From: Ruaniaceae bacterium KH17
Lineage (GTDB): Bacteria; Actinomycetota; Actinomycetes; Actinomycetales; Actinomycetaceae
Direction of reading: 5' to 3'
Length of the DNA: 64,000 nt
NCBI GenBank assembly: GCA_900199505.1
Contig: FZQV01000002.1
Span: 1 to 64,000 of the forward strand
The position numbers and the translations under genes were made by a program. The notes beneath the pieces were generated by a model, which ran no database searches, was not told the DNA's origin, and saw nothing but the letters and a program-made list of their open reading frames with translations. Below are positions 52,075-61,134 of this stretch, piece by piece (positions within the stretch are counted from its first letter, which is position 1; each line of letters begins with the position of its first letter).

Positions 52075-52086
52075 GGAAACGATACC
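52075..52086. promoter_or_regulatory. LacI-type operator A, DUF4185 side
   Basis: GGAAACGATACC matches the GGAAACGATTTC core of operator B at 10 of 12 positions. On the minus strand it overlaps a possible -10, TATCGT, preceded at 18 bases by CTGACA, in front of the DUF4185 gene. Confidence 0.55.
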
Positions 52087-52151
52087 CGGTATTAGACCGA
52101 GATGTCAGCGGCTCTGAGCGGAACATATCCCAAATCGTTATAAATAGAAGG

Positions 52152-52197
52152 TTGACGGTCGTAAGCCACGTCACATATTCTGGGGAAACGATTTCTC
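52152..52197 (+). promoter_or_regulatory. Promoter and LacI-type operator B of the GH172/ABC operon
   Basis: The -35 TTGACG (52152-52157) and -10 CATATT (52174-52179) are 16 bases apart. The operator GGAAACGATTTCTC (52184-52197) covers the expected start of transcription. Repressor binding here would block initiation. Confidence 0.6.
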
Positions 52198-52231
52198 ATG
52201 AAGTACCGTGAGAGGACATTCAAGGAAGAAT

Positions 52232-53311
52232 ATGATCGGCAACATCACCCGTCCACCGCAGTATCAGTCGCGTGCCATTACGGCGGAGAACTTCGATGGT
52301 GCAAAGTCTGGGGGAGGCCGTGCGAGCAACGGTTTCTCCGAGCGCGCCGCGTCCCGTCTTGGGCCTGGCTGGAAGGTGTCGCCGTGTATTGAGATCGCCC
52401 CGGGGGAGACGGCCCTGATCGCGGACATCACGGGCCCCGGCATCATCCAGCACATCTGGATGACCACCCATTTCTCGCTCTGGCGAAACCTCATCCTGCG
52501 GATGTACTGGGAGGGCGAGAGCGAACCTGCGGTCGAGGTGCCCTATGGCGACTTCTTCTGCAACGGGTGGAACGTGTTCTCACAGGTGAGTTCGCAGATG
52601 GTTGCCGCGAACCCCCACGGAGGGTTCAACACGTACTGGCAGATGCCCTTCACCTCACATGCCAAGATCACCGTGGAGAACGTGGGATACGAGCCAGCGA
52701 ATCTCTACTACCAGGTCGATTACGGCCTCGGCGAGATCCCCGCGGACTCGCTTCACTTCCACGCCCAGTGGCGGCGCAGCCGCTTCGTTGAGGACGGGGT
52801 CCACACGATCCTCGACACCATCACGGGCAGTGGCCGCTACGTGGGCACATACCTCGCGTGGCAGAGCAACTCGCCGGGCTGGTGGGGTGAAGGAGAGCTG
52901 AAGTTCTTCCTCGATGGCGATGACGAGTACCCCACCATCTGTGGCACCGGTACGGAGGACTACTTCGGAGGTGCGTGGAACTTCGACATCCCGGGCAGGG
53001 GCTACACGGAGTTCACCGCGCCATATCTGGGTCTCAACCAGGTGCTACCGCCGGATGGTCTCTACCGTAGCCAGCAGCGCTTCGGGATGTACCGCTGGCA
53101 CCTTGATGACGCGATTTCGTTCTTCAACGACTTGCGCATCACTGTTCAGGCCCTTGGAATCGGCCCCGGCCAAGGTAACGGCCTACCGCACCGCTACCGC
53201 ATCCTTAAGGACGATCTCGCCTCCACTGCGATCTTCTATCTTGACCGGCCGAGCCTTCCCACCGAGGAGCGGCCGCACACCCCGGATCTCCTCGAACTCG
53301 AGGTGGAGTAG
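52232..53311 (+). CDS. DUF2961 family glycoside hydrolase (GH172), cytosolic
   Basis: The 359-residue protein is a two-jelly-roll DUF2961 member. It has SRLGPGWKVSPCIEIAPGETALIADITGPG (41-70), EVPYGDFF (102-109), GEGELKFFLDGDDEYP (219-234) and the acidic GTGTEDYFGGAWNF (238-251), with E242 a candidate catalytic residue. Characterised GH172 enzymes act on alpha-D-fructofuranosides or alpha-D-arabinofuranosides in exo fashion. No signal peptide is present, so it would trim imported oligosaccharides. The ATG at 52232 follows AAGGAAG. It is the first gene of the operon. Confidence 0.9.
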   Translation: MIGNITRPPQYQSRAITAENFDGAKSGGGRASNGFSERAASRLGPGWKVSPCIEIAPGETALIADITGPGIIQHIWMTTHFSLWRNLILRMYWEGESEPAVEVPYGDFFCNGWNVFSQVSSQMVAANPHGGFNTYWQMPFTSHAKITVENVGYEPANLYYQVDYGLGEIPADSLHFHAQWRRSRFVEDGVHTILDTITGSGRYVGTYLAWQSNSPGWWGEGELKFFLDGDDEYPTICGTGTEDYFGGAWNFDIPGRGYTEFTAPYLGLNQVLPPDGLYRSQQRFGMYRWHLDDAISFFNDLRITVQALGIGPGQGNGLPHRYRILKDDLASTAIFYLDRPSLPTEERPHTPDLLELEVE

Positions 53312-53333
53312 TGACGTTCCATCTCATTGCTGG

Positions 53334-53388
53334 TGACACGTACGGGCAGTGCCGTGTCAGTTCCGCACCGACATGTGCTGCCCATGTC
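53334..53388 (+). promoter_or_regulatory. Tandem hairpins between the GH172 and binding-protein genes
   Basis: TGACACG (53334-53340) pairs with CGTGTCA (53353-53359), and GACATG (53370-53375) pairs with CATGTC (53383-53388). They fill the 146-bp gap. They may be mRNA-processing structures or a second regulatory site. Confidence 0.4.
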
Positions 53389-53457
53389 AGCCACGTCCTC
53401 CGGGCGTGCATCTTCTGAGGGCGACGGCGTCCTCGATACACAGGGAAAGGAAACACG

Positions 53458-54870
53458 ATGAGGAAGCACAATAGGCGCCTCTCAGTGGCACTCACCGCAG
53501 GCACGATGGCTGCGGCGCTCGTGCTGGCAGGCTGTGGAAGCGGTACGCCCGGCGAACCGGCTCCCGGCAACACAGGGGACCCAACGACGGGCGAAGAAGC
53601 TACTGACGGCGCCGGCGAAGGTAGCGGCGACGCCGTCGAAATCGAGTTCTGGCACCGCACGTTCACCCCCGTGGAGAACGAGTGGTACGCACAGGTTGTC
53701 AAGGACTTCAACGCGGCGCAGTCCGAGGTTGTCGTTGTTGACCAGGAAGTCCCGGCGGATGCATGGGACCAGAAGATGACGGCAGCGCAGGCTGCGGGCA
53801 AGGCTCCCGACATCTACACCCACTCCGGCATGATGGGCGACGCCGTTCGGCTCGGCCAGGTGCTTCCGTTGAAGGGCCTCGTCTCCGACGAGTCGCTCGC
53901 CAGCATCAACGACCCGGCGCGCGCCGTGTCCTCGATCGACGGCGAACTCTACGGCTACCCGCTCCTCGTTGAGCCGCAGACCGTGCTGTTCTGGAACAAG
54001 GACATGTTTGCGGCAGCCGGGCTTGATCCGGAGAAGCCACCGACATCGTGGGACGAACTCTACGAGTACTGTGACGCTCTCAAAGAAACGCTCTCCGATG
54101 GCCAGTTCTGCATCACCACCGCTCAGGACGCAGTGACGTTTGCATGGTCCACGGTGGGCCAGCAGTATGGGATCGCCGGGCACCTGCCGATCAGCGATGA
54201 CTGGACCACGGCGAAGGCTTCGGGCGTTCAGGGCTATGTTGACCTGCTGAACTTCTACAAGACCCTATACGACAACGACTACATTCCGAAGCAGGCGCTC
54301 GGTGCCTATGTTGAGGCCGCCCCATTCGGCCAGGAGAAGTCCGCGATGATGACCTCTGGTTCGTGGGCGCTCAGCGAGCTCGGCTCGGACTACCCGGACG
54401 TGATGGCCGTGACCGGCGTGGGACCGTTCGTCTCGTTCAATGGTGCTCCGGACACTACCACCTCCACGATCGGCAACTTCAAGTGGGTCATCGACGCCAA
54501 GTCTGACGCCCCGGAGGCCGCTGCCGCATTCATGGAGTGGGCACTCGGTGGCGATCCTGAGGTGCTCGTGCCGTTCTTCGTGGCGACGCAGTTCTCCAAG
54601 GCTCCCGCGCGCGACGTCGTGGCCGAGGCCGTCAATGCGACACCGGAAGCGGCGAACGCGTCATGGTCCAACGTGATCTCCGATCAGGTCGTTCCGTACA
54701 CCACGGCCGAGCCGCTCTACCCGTGGGATATCTCGCTGGCTATGGGCACGGCGATGGAGAAGGCGATGACCGGTGTTTCCTCGGTTGAGGACGCGCTGGA
54801 CGAGGCCAATTCCGAGATCCAGAAGGTCATCGACCGCGAGGATCTCGCTTCGAAGGCCCCGGCTCAGTAA
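53458..54870 (+). CDS. Sugar ABC transporter substrate-binding lipoprotein (family 1)
   Basis: The signal peptide ends in LAGC (lipid Cys at 26). The mature domain has EIEFWHRTFTPVENEWY, KAPDIYTHSGM, and the PLLVEPQTVLFWNKDMFAAAGL stretch of family 1 sugar-binding proteins. It hands oligosaccharides to the two permeases downstream. AAAGGA precedes the ATG. Its place between GH172 and the permeases suggests furanoside oligosaccharides as ligands. Confidence 0.92.
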   Translation: MRKHNRRLSVALTAGTMAAALVLAGCGSGTPGEPAPGNTGDPTTGEEATDGAGEGSGDAVEIEFWHRTFTPVENEWYAQVVKDFNAAQSEVVVVDQEVPADAWDQKMTAAQAAGKAPDIYTHSGMMGDAVRLGQVLPLKGLVSDESLASINDPARAVSSIDGELYGYPLLVEPQTVLFWNKDMFAAAGLDPEKPPTSWDELYEYCDALKETLSDGQFCITTAQDAVTFAWSTVGQQYGIAGHLPISDDWTTAKASGVQGYVDLLNFYKTLYDNDYIPKQALGAYVEAAPFGQEKSAMMTSGSWALSELGSDYPDVMAVTGVGPFVSFNGAPDTTTSTIGNFKWVIDAKSDAPEAAAAFMEWALGGDPEVLVPFFVATQFSKAPARDVVAEAVNATPEAANASWSNVISDQVVPYTTAEPLYPWDISLAMGTAMEKAMTGVSSVEDALDEANSEIQKVIDREDLASKAPAQ

Positions 54871-54881
54871 CTCCGCAATCA

Positions 54882-54917
54882 GTTTCTGGCGGGCGGAAGG
54901 GCCCGCCCGCCAGAAAC
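54882..54917 (+). promoter_or_regulatory. Intra-operon hairpin after the sugar-binding-protein gene
   Basis: A perfect 15-bp stem (54882-54896 and 54903-54917) with a six-base loop lies 12 bases past the stop. It is the same arrangement as at 22255-22288 and 40609-40636. Confidence 0.65.
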
Positions 54918-54942
54918 CACGAAACTCACATGGAGGTGAATC

Positions 54943-55842
54943 GTGACTGTCCCCGCGACGAGGAAGGGGCGGCGCCGACCCGATGACGGCTTCGCGCATC
55001 TCATGCTCGCTCCGCTGTTGATTATGCTCGGAATCTTCGTGATCTGGCCGACGATACGCGCGATATACCTGAGCTTCTTCAACTGGAGCTTCTATCAAGA
55101 GTCCACGTTCGTTGGCATCAAGAACTTCCGCGATGTGCTTACGGATTCGAACTTCTGGAACTCGATTCGGCTCGGCCTGCAGTTCGTCCTGATGACTGTG
55201 CCGCTACAACTCGTTATCGCATTCTGCTTCGCGTCCCTAGCTTCATCAGTCGCAGCGAAGCTCGCCTCGATCCTCAAGGTCTCGATCTATATCCCAACGA
55301 TCATCTCCGGCGTGATCACCTCCGTGATCTTCGCCCTGATCTACAACTACTCCGGTGGCCTTCTCAACGCGATCGTGGGCATCTTTGGCGTGCCCAATCA
55401 GGCCTGGCTCGCCGATCCCCGGTGGGCGTTGATTGCGATCGCCGTGCCCGCCGTTTGGCTTGGAACAGGCCTCATGTCGCTGATCATGCTCGCCGGCATG
55501 GTGGACATCCCCGAGTCCTTCTATGAAGCGGCATCTATTGAAGGCGCCAACTGGTTCCAGAAGACGATCTACATCACGATCCCGCAGCTAAAGAACATCT
55601 TCCTGTACCTCCTCGTGGTCACCACCATCGGCGCAATTCAGCAGTTCGAGTTGCCGCTGATCATGACCGGCGGTGGCCCCATGCGGCAGACCGAACTGCC
55701 GAACCTGTTCATCTTCAACCACTTCCGCGGCGATGCGTATGTGGGGTACTCCATCGCGGCGGCACTCATGCTTGCGGTAGTTCTCGGAAGCATCTCCGCC
55801 GTGATCTTCCGGGTCGTGAACTCAGAGAAGTTGGTGGACTGA
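54943..55842 (+). CDS. Sugar ABC transporter permease (MalF type)
   Basis: The 299-residue protein has six helices and the CUT1 signature: LLIMLGIFVIWPTIRAIYLSFF at the start and the EAA loop ESFYEAASIEGANWFQKTIYITIPQL. It begins at a GTG 72 bases after the binding-protein stop, and is followed one base later by the partner permease. No ATPase gene is in the operon, so a shared MsmK/UgpC-type ATPase elsewhere is expected. Confidence 0.94.
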   Translation: MTVPATRKGRRRPDDGFAHLMLAPLLIMLGIFVIWPTIRAIYLSFFNWSFYQESTFVGIKNFRDVLTDSNFWNSIRLGLQFVLMTVPLQLVIAFCFASLASSVAAKLASILKVSIYIPTIISGVITSVIFALIYNYSGGLLNAIVGIFGVPNQAWLADPRWALIAIAVPAVWLGTGLMSLIMLAGMVDIPESFYEAASIEGANWFQKTIYITIPQLKNIFLYLLVVTTIGAIQQFELPLIMTGGGPMRQTELPNLFIFNHFRGDAYVGYSIAAALMLAVVLGSISAVIFRVVNSEKLVD

Positions 55843-55843
55843 C

Positions 55844-56701
55844 ATGACGTCACCAGTTGTGCGGAGGAAGCGGACGCGTTCGCCGAAGGAGATCTTCTTC
55901 ATCATCGCAAAGGGAATCGGGGCCCTGATCTTCCTCCTGGTGGCGCTGTTCCCGCTTGCATGGATGGTGATTGCGGGCTTCAAGACAAAGACGGAAGTGG
56001 TACGCACACCCTTCCAGTTCTTTCCAGACGTGTGGAATCCCCAGAACTACATCGACATCCTGAACGATCCTGCTTTCTTGCGCACCCTCGCGGTGACCGG
56101 TCTCGGTGCGATCCTGTTCACGGCGCTGAGCCTCACGCTGAACTCGTTGGGTGCGTATGCGTTCGCCCGATTGGACTTCCGATTCAAGCGCACGCTCTGG
56201 GTGATCGTGATCAGCACGATGTTCATCCCGGGCATGACCATTCTGCTGACCTCGTTCATCGTGGTCACGCAGCTGCGCATGCTCGATACGCTCGCGGTGC
56301 TTGTGCTGCCCGGCGCGGCCTCAGCGGCGCACGTCTTCTTCGTGCGGCAGTTCTACCTGAACGTGCCGCGCAGCCTCGAGGAAGCTGCCATGCTGGACGG
56401 CTGTTCGCGACTCCAGATCTTCCTGAAGCTGTTCGTTCCGCTCTCGAAGGCGCCCTTCGTCGTCGTCGGCGTGACCTCGTTCATGGCGTTCTGGAATGCC
56501 TATGTGTGGCCGGTCATGACGATCACCTCGCGCGATCTGTACCAGGTGCAGCAGTACTTGGCGACCTTCCGCTCGGAGCGCTCAACCGAGCTCTCGATGC
56601 TGATGGCGGGCTCGGCGCTCGCGGCCGCTCCCGTGATCATTTTGTTCATCGTGTTCCAAAAGCAGATCATCGGAAACATCAAGATGGCGGGCCTGAAATA
56701 A
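55844..56701 (+). CDS. Sugar ABC transporter permease (MalG type)
   Basis: The 285-residue CUT1 permease has FPLAWMVIAGFKTKTE near the N terminus and the EAA loop RSLEEAAMLDGCSRLQIFLKLFVPLSK. It pairs with the MalF-type protein to form the import channel. Translation begins one base after the preceding stop. Confidence 0.94.
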   Translation: MTSPVVRRKRTRSPKEIFFIIAKGIGALIFLLVALFPLAWMVIAGFKTKTEVVRTPFQFFPDVWNPQNYIDILNDPAFLRTLAVTGLGAILFTALSLTLNSLGAYAFARLDFRFKRTLWVIVISTMFIPGMTILLTSFIVVTQLRMLDTLAVLVLPGAASAAHVFFVRQFYLNVPRSLEEAAMLDGCSRLQIFLKLFVPLSKAPFVVVGVTSFMAFWNAYVWPVMTITSRDLYQVQQYLATFRSERSTELSMLMAGSALAAAPVIILFIVFQKQIIGNIKMAGLK

Positions 56702-56727
56702 TCCACCTCAGCAGTGAGGAGATGGCT

Positions 56728-57726
56728 ATGGGAGAGCGCACGACAGTCGTTGATGTTGCGCGTCGCGCCAGCGTCTCGCCATCAACTGTGTCTCGGGTCT
56801 TTAATGGCGTCACCAATGTGGATCCGGACCTGGTGAAGCGGGTGCGGAAGGCGGCGGCGGAGCTGTCGTATGTCCCGAATCCGTATGGAAGGGCCCTGCG
56901 GCGGCAACGCAGTGAGAGCTGGACGGTGATCGTTGCCGATCTGCAGAATCCGTTCTACACGCAACTCGTTGCCGTGATCGAGTCGATCGCGAATGAGCAA
57001 GGCTTCTCGGTGCTGATTTGCGTCTCGGATGAGGATCTCGAGAAGGAGCGGCGGCATATCCAGGTGGCGCTGTCGCAGCACATCGCGGGTGTGGTGATCT
57101 CGCCCGCGTCCGAGTCGCAGACCGATCTCGCGCCGCTCACTCGTGCGGGAATCCCCGTGGTTGTGGTGGATCGGCAAGCGTTCGGGTATTCCGGTGCTTC
57201 GGTCATGACGGACAACCAGCAGGTTGGTGTCCTCGCGGCGCAGCACCTCCTCGAGCGTGGCTATCGGAGCCCCGCGATGGTGACGTCGGCGATCGATATC
57301 TGGCCCGAACACGGGCGCGTGCGCGGGTTCGTCGAGACGTTCCGCAGCGCAGGAATCGAGATACCGGAGTCGCGGATCTATCCGATCGATGTGCACGTGG
57401 GCGCGAGCCAAGACCGTATGCGGCAGATGCTCGCCGAGAATCCCGAACTCGACGTCCTCTACACCGTCAACGGGCCACTGACGGCGGCGGTCTTCACGTT
57501 CCTCGAGACGGAGGGAATCGTCATCCCGGAAGATGTGGCGCTACTCGGGGTGGATGATAACGAGTGGACGTCTATGGTGACTCCTGCCGTAACAGTGGTG
57601 CGCCAGCCAGTCTCCGAGGTGGGCCGAATTGCCGCCGAGTTGCTGAGCCAGCCCGAGGGGCTGGCGCGGCTTGCCGGCGCCCGTGTGGTGCTCCCTCCGG
57701 AACTCGTGGTTCGTCGCTCTACCTAG
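56728..57726 (+). CDS. LacI-family repressor of the glycan locus
   Basis: The 332-residue regulator has the HTH TVVDVARRASVSPSTVSRVFNG (residues 5-26), the hinge with YVPNPYGRALRRQRS and a sugar-binding domain. GAGGAG is spaced six bases from the ATG at 56728, which is preferred over the ATG at 56722. Three operators with the core GAAACGATT lie before the DUF4185, GH172 and GH116 genes, the expected targets. The stop codon overlaps that of the convergent GH116 gene by two bases within CTAG. Confidence 0.92.
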   Translation: MGERTTVVDVARRASVSPSTVSRVFNGVTNVDPDLVKRVRKAAAELSYVPNPYGRALRRQRSESWTVIVADLQNPFYTQLVAVIESIANEQGFSVLICVSDEDLEKERRHIQVALSQHIAGVVISPASESQTDLAPLTRAGIPVVVVDRQAFGYSGASVMTDNQQVGVLAAQHLLERGYRSPAMVTSAIDIWPEHGRVRGFVETFRSAGIEIPESRIYPIDVHVGASQDRMRQMLAENPELDVLYTVNGPLTAAVFTFLETEGIVIPEDVALLGVDDNEWTSMVTPAVTVVRQPVSEVGRIAAELLSQPEGLARLAGARVVLPPELVVRRST

Positions 57727-60290
57727 GTGGACCAGTTGTCCCCCGCACCAATCGGCGCGTGCGGAACCCGGAGTTCGCGACCGTCCAACCACGCCGCGTG
57801 TAGCTCGAGAGTTCCGCCGGCTACTTCGATGGAGAGCTGGCCGCTGGCAAGAGTGACCTCACCCCATGCCTCGCCTGTCACGAAGGGGAACCTGATCTCA
57901 TCTGACGTGAAGTGCTCGCGCGCCGGAGCGATCCGCAGCTCGTGAGTGAGGGCGTCGTAATCCCAGCCGGTCATCGCGCGCAGGATCGTCCAGCCGGACA
58001 TCCCGCGCGCGTAGTAGTCGCCGCATTCGATCTCGTTGAACGGGTTGCGGCGGGTGCCATCGTGGCGTCCGAGCGCACCGTCAATGATTGCGGCTGCCTC
58101 GTCCTGGAGACCCGCGCGCACGCAACTTGCCGCTACTTGGTACTCGACGCCGGACCACACCTCATCCGCATACCGCGTGGGCGTCTCGGGCCTGCCCCCA
58201 TGCGGCCAAGTGGCCATGAGCAGGCCCGTGTCATCGCCGTCGGCATAGACGCGAAAGGGGTGGTCGAGAACGTGGAAGCCGCGCCGTAAATTGTGCCGCA
58301 CGATGCTGGCGAGGGCGGTGCGGACGCGTTCGGGATCGAGCACCGGGCCGAGGCCGAGCTCGTCGGCCCACCATTGCCCGATCAGCTGATCGGCGAGGCA
58401 CCCCTCGCCCCACTGGAACTCGCGTGGATCGCCCTCGTCCAGCGCCTGCCGGTAGTACTCCCCGGTCCACATGATCTCCTCATATGAGGCTTGGGCCCGG
58501 GAAAAGAGGGATGCCGCCCGCTCTGCTTCGGGAGCGTCGTCGGCGAGGAGTGCGAGTTGCTCATAGGCGCGCAGGGCGGCCAGCCAGAGCGTGCCCATGA
58601 AAGGATTCACGCCGGCCAGATCGATGTCATGGGTCGAGGGCTGGATGCCGCGCAGAGTGCCGTCGCCATGGGTGACCCAGCGCCTCTCGATGTGGCGCAT
58701 GAGGCGCTGCAGGTGCGGCCAGAAACTGAGTGCCTCATCCAACGCCCAGCCTGCCCGCACCTCGCGGTAGGTCTTGAGGATGGTTCCGAGCATGCCATCG
58801 AGCGCGGGCTGCTCGGGGCCGTAGATCCGGCCCTCCCAGAGCTGGGCGAGGTAGGTGGGGGCGATCACGCGGTGCGGGATCGAGCCATCGGGTGCTTGCA
58901 TCACCTCGAACTCGGTGCGGCGCATCGATTGCTCAAGGGTGGGGAAGAGGTAGGCGAGTGCGTGCTCGTAGTTCCACACGTGCGTGCAGTTGAGGGGGCA
59001 GGAGCCGCCCGAGCGGGCGCCGTGGCTCCCGGTCGAGGCTCCGGCCGCGCCCTCGAAGCCGAAAAACTCGCCATCGGCTGTGCGGAAGCAGGTGGGAGAG
59101 CGCAGTGGGATCGCCTGAGCTGTGAAGAACTCTCCGAGCGGCGCGCGAAGGGTGCTCGTCTCAAAGATCTCCGCCCAGCGTGTGGTGGCTTCGCGGTGGG
59201 AATCGAGACCGGTACGGAGTTCGGTGAGAATATCCCGGACCGTGGCGTATCGCGTGGCGTAGTGGTTGCCGAGCCAGAACTTCGAGGAGCCCCATGCCGG
59301 GTTAGCGGGGCCGAACTGGTTGTAGTTCACGTACCGGTTGGGGAAGTACCACGCGATCGCGTAGCGCAGGGTGGTGCTCTCGCCGGGCGCTAGTTCCCAG
59401 AAGTCAGCGAGGCCGCCGCACCAGGTGGAGCCGGGGGCGCTCGCCTGGGCGCGGCCCGAGGGTGCGTCGCCTTGCGGATCGGGCCGCTGATCGCCGGGGA
59501 CGAGTGGCTGAGTGACACCGGGCGTGCGGGCGCCGAGAAACTGGATGAACTGGTGCGGGTCCGTCCACTGTGGGAACACGTGGGAGAGCGGGTTCGCTGA
59601 GGCGAGGGCCACCTGGCCGGCGTGTGGATAATCGTGCTCGAGCGAGAGATTCTCACCGATCAATGTGGTCCAGGGGCCTCTCTCGACCCGATTGGTGTTG
59701 CCGCCGTAGCCGGGGTGGTGGACGCCGTCGGGGTTGACGATGCCATCGGCACCCACAAGATTCTGCAGGCTCGCGCCGAGCCAGCCGTGAAGGGTCTGCT
59801 CTCCCTCGTTGCGCAGTGTGAACTCGAAAATCGCCGCCGGTATCCCGCTGCGATCCGGATCATGCGGGTGTAGGGGAGTGAAGGCGGTGAGGTCGACGGC
59901 GATCGGCAGGCTTGGGTCGCGGAAGGCCACGTGGGCGATGGGGTAGGTGGCGGTCATGCGCGTTTCGGCGAAGCCCCCGATCTCGCCGACGAGCTCGCGT
60001 TGCCACTGCGGGATCACGTGGTCGTTGACAAGAGGCGCGAGTCGCTCGGGGCGCGGTTCAGCGGCGGCGTTACTTTGGAGGACCCGGATCGTGTCCAGGG
60101 GCGGTTCGATCTGACAGACACGCAGTGCGAAGAAGCTTCCGGGGGCGTCGCCGAGGTGGTTGACATTGTTGGTGATCTGCCATTGCCGCAGGCCGCCGTC
60201 CGTGCCGATCGAGACATTGCCCGTGCCGATCCCGCCCAGCGGGAAGGCGACGGCGGGCTGTGACTCCGGGGTGTATTCGGAACTGCTCAT
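57723..60290 (-). CDS. GH116 family glycoside hydrolase, cytosolic
   Basis: The 855-residue protein has the N-terminal beta-sandwich (AVAFPLGGIGTGNVSIGTDG) and the (alpha/alpha)6 domain of GH116. CTHVWNYEHALAYLFP carries the probable nucleophile Glu, and GIQPSTHDIDLAGVNPF the region of the acid/base Asp. Known GH116 enzymes are beta-glucosidases, beta-xylosidases or glucosylceramidases. No signal peptide is seen. The start at 60290 is used; the frame is open to 60308, over a few bases of the operator side. An operator-like site lies 19 bases upstream, so it belongs to the LacI regulon of the locus. Confidence 0.9.
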   Translation of the reverse strand: MSSSEYTPESQPAVAFPLGGIGTGNVSIGTDGGLRQWQITNNVNHLGDAPGSFFALRVCQIEPPLDTIRVLQSNAAAEPRPERLAPLVNDHVIPQWQRELVGEIGGFAETRMTATYPIAHVAFRDPSLPIAVDLTAFTPLHPHDPDRSGIPAAIFEFTLRNEGEQTLHGWLGASLQNLVGADGIVNPDGVHHPGYGGNTNRVERGPWTTLIGENLSLEHDYPHAGQVALASANPLSHVFPQWTDPHQFIQFLGARTPGVTQPLVPGDQRPDPQGDAPSGRAQASAPGSTWCGGLADFWELAPGESTTLRYAIAWYFPNRYVNYNQFGPANPAWGSSKFWLGNHYATRYATVRDILTELRTGLDSHREATTRWAEIFETSTLRAPLGEFFTAQAIPLRSPTCFRTADGEFFGFEGAAGASTGSHGARSGGSCPLNCTHVWNYEHALAYLFPTLEQSMRRTEFEVMQAPDGSIPHRVIAPTYLAQLWEGRIYGPEQPALDGMLGTILKTYREVRAGWALDEALSFWPHLQRLMRHIERRWVTHGDGTLRGIQPSTHDIDLAGVNPFMGTLWLAALRAYEQLALLADDAPEAERAASLFSRAQASYEEIMWTGEYYRQALDEGDPREFQWGEGCLADQLIGQWWADELGLGPVLDPERVRTALASIVRHNLRRGFHVLDHPFRVYADGDDTGLLMATWPHGGRPETPTRYADEVWSGVEYQVAASCVRAGLQDEAAAIIDGALGRHDGTRRNPFNEIECGDYYARGMSGWTILRAMTGWDYDALTHELRIAPAREHFTSDEIRFPFVTGEAWGEVTLASGQLSIEVAGGTLELHAAWLDGRELRVPHAPIGAGDNWST

Positions 60291-60308
60291 CTGCCACCTT
60301 TGGTCCAA

Positions 60309-60320
60309 GAAAACGATTCC
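60309..60320. promoter_or_regulatory. LacI-type operator C, GH116 side
   Basis: GAAAACGATTCC shares the AAACGATT core with operators A and B and lies just upstream of the GH116 start. Confidence 0.5.
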
Positions 60321-60509
60321 TGAGAGGTCCAGACTAGCAACCCGAGGGCGTATTCGGGAGGGTTGGTTAACATTCCGGCGAGTGCGGTGATGATGCGCCG
60401 GAATCGGATGCTTCTGGAGCCCGTTTCCGGCAAGAATCCGCGGTTTTTTGACGTCGATCGGGATAAACTGATCGCGGAGTATTTGGTGTTTCGGCGCGAG
60501 GGGATGTCT

Positions 60510-61118
60510 ATGAATTCGCAGGGCTCATTGGACGTGGCGGTCAACGTTGCAGAGAAGGCAATCGCGAGTGAAATCGCGGGGGTCACGGCTGCCACGCAGG
60601 GGATAGGCGATCAGTTGAGCGCCGCGCTCGAGCTACTGCATGGAACGACCGGCAAGATCATCGTTTCCGGGATTGGGAAGCCGGGACATATCGGCAAGAA
60701 GATCGCCGCCACGATGGCGTCGACGGGTTCGCCCGCGTTTTTCGTCCATTCGACGGAGGCGCTCCATGGCGACTCCGGCATGGCCGTGCCGGGCGATAGC
60801 GCCATCCTGCTCTCGAACTCCGGAACCACCGCAGAAGTGTGTGCCTTCGCGTCGATGCTGAAGAGCTGGGGCATCCCGATCGTGGCGATGACCAAGAGCA
60901 AGGATTCGCCGCTTGGCAAGCTCGCAGACGTGACTCTCGAGCTGAAGTTCGGCGCTGAGGCGGATCCGCTCGGACTCGCCCCGACGACGTCGACCACCCT
61001 CAAGCTGATCCTCGGGGACGCGCTGGCGGTGGGTTTGATGCAGCTCTCGGGGTTCACCCCGGAGGAGTTTGGTGCCCGCCACCCGGGCGGCGCCCTCGGC
61101 CAGCAACTGACGAACTAG
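60510..61118 (+). CDS. SIS-domain sugar-phosphate isomerase (KdsD/GutQ-like, without CBS domains)
   Basis: The 202-residue protein has the arabinose-5-phosphate isomerase pattern: SGIGKPGHIGKKIAATMAS (53-71), ALHGDSGM (84-91), LSNSGTTAEV (101-110), LAPTTSTT and the HPGGALGQ end. KdsD interconverts ribulose-5-phosphate and arabinose-5-phosphate, but KdsD has two extra CBS domains that are absent here. Actinobacteria do not make KDO, so a catabolic role is likely. AGGGG is six bases before the ATG at 60510. It leads the operon with dhaK- and dhaL-like genes. Confidence 0.85.
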   Translation: MNSQGSLDVAVNVAEKAIASEIAGVTAATQGIGDQLSAALELLHGTTGKIIVSGIGKPGHIGKKIAATMASTGSPAFFVHSTEALHGDSGMAVPGDSAILLSNSGTTAEVCAFASMLKSWGIPIVAMTKSKDSPLGKLADVTLELKFGAEADPLGLAPTTSTTLKLILGDALAVGLMQLSGFTPEEFGARHPGGALGQQLTN

Positions 61119-61134
61119 AAAAGAGTTGACGAAA

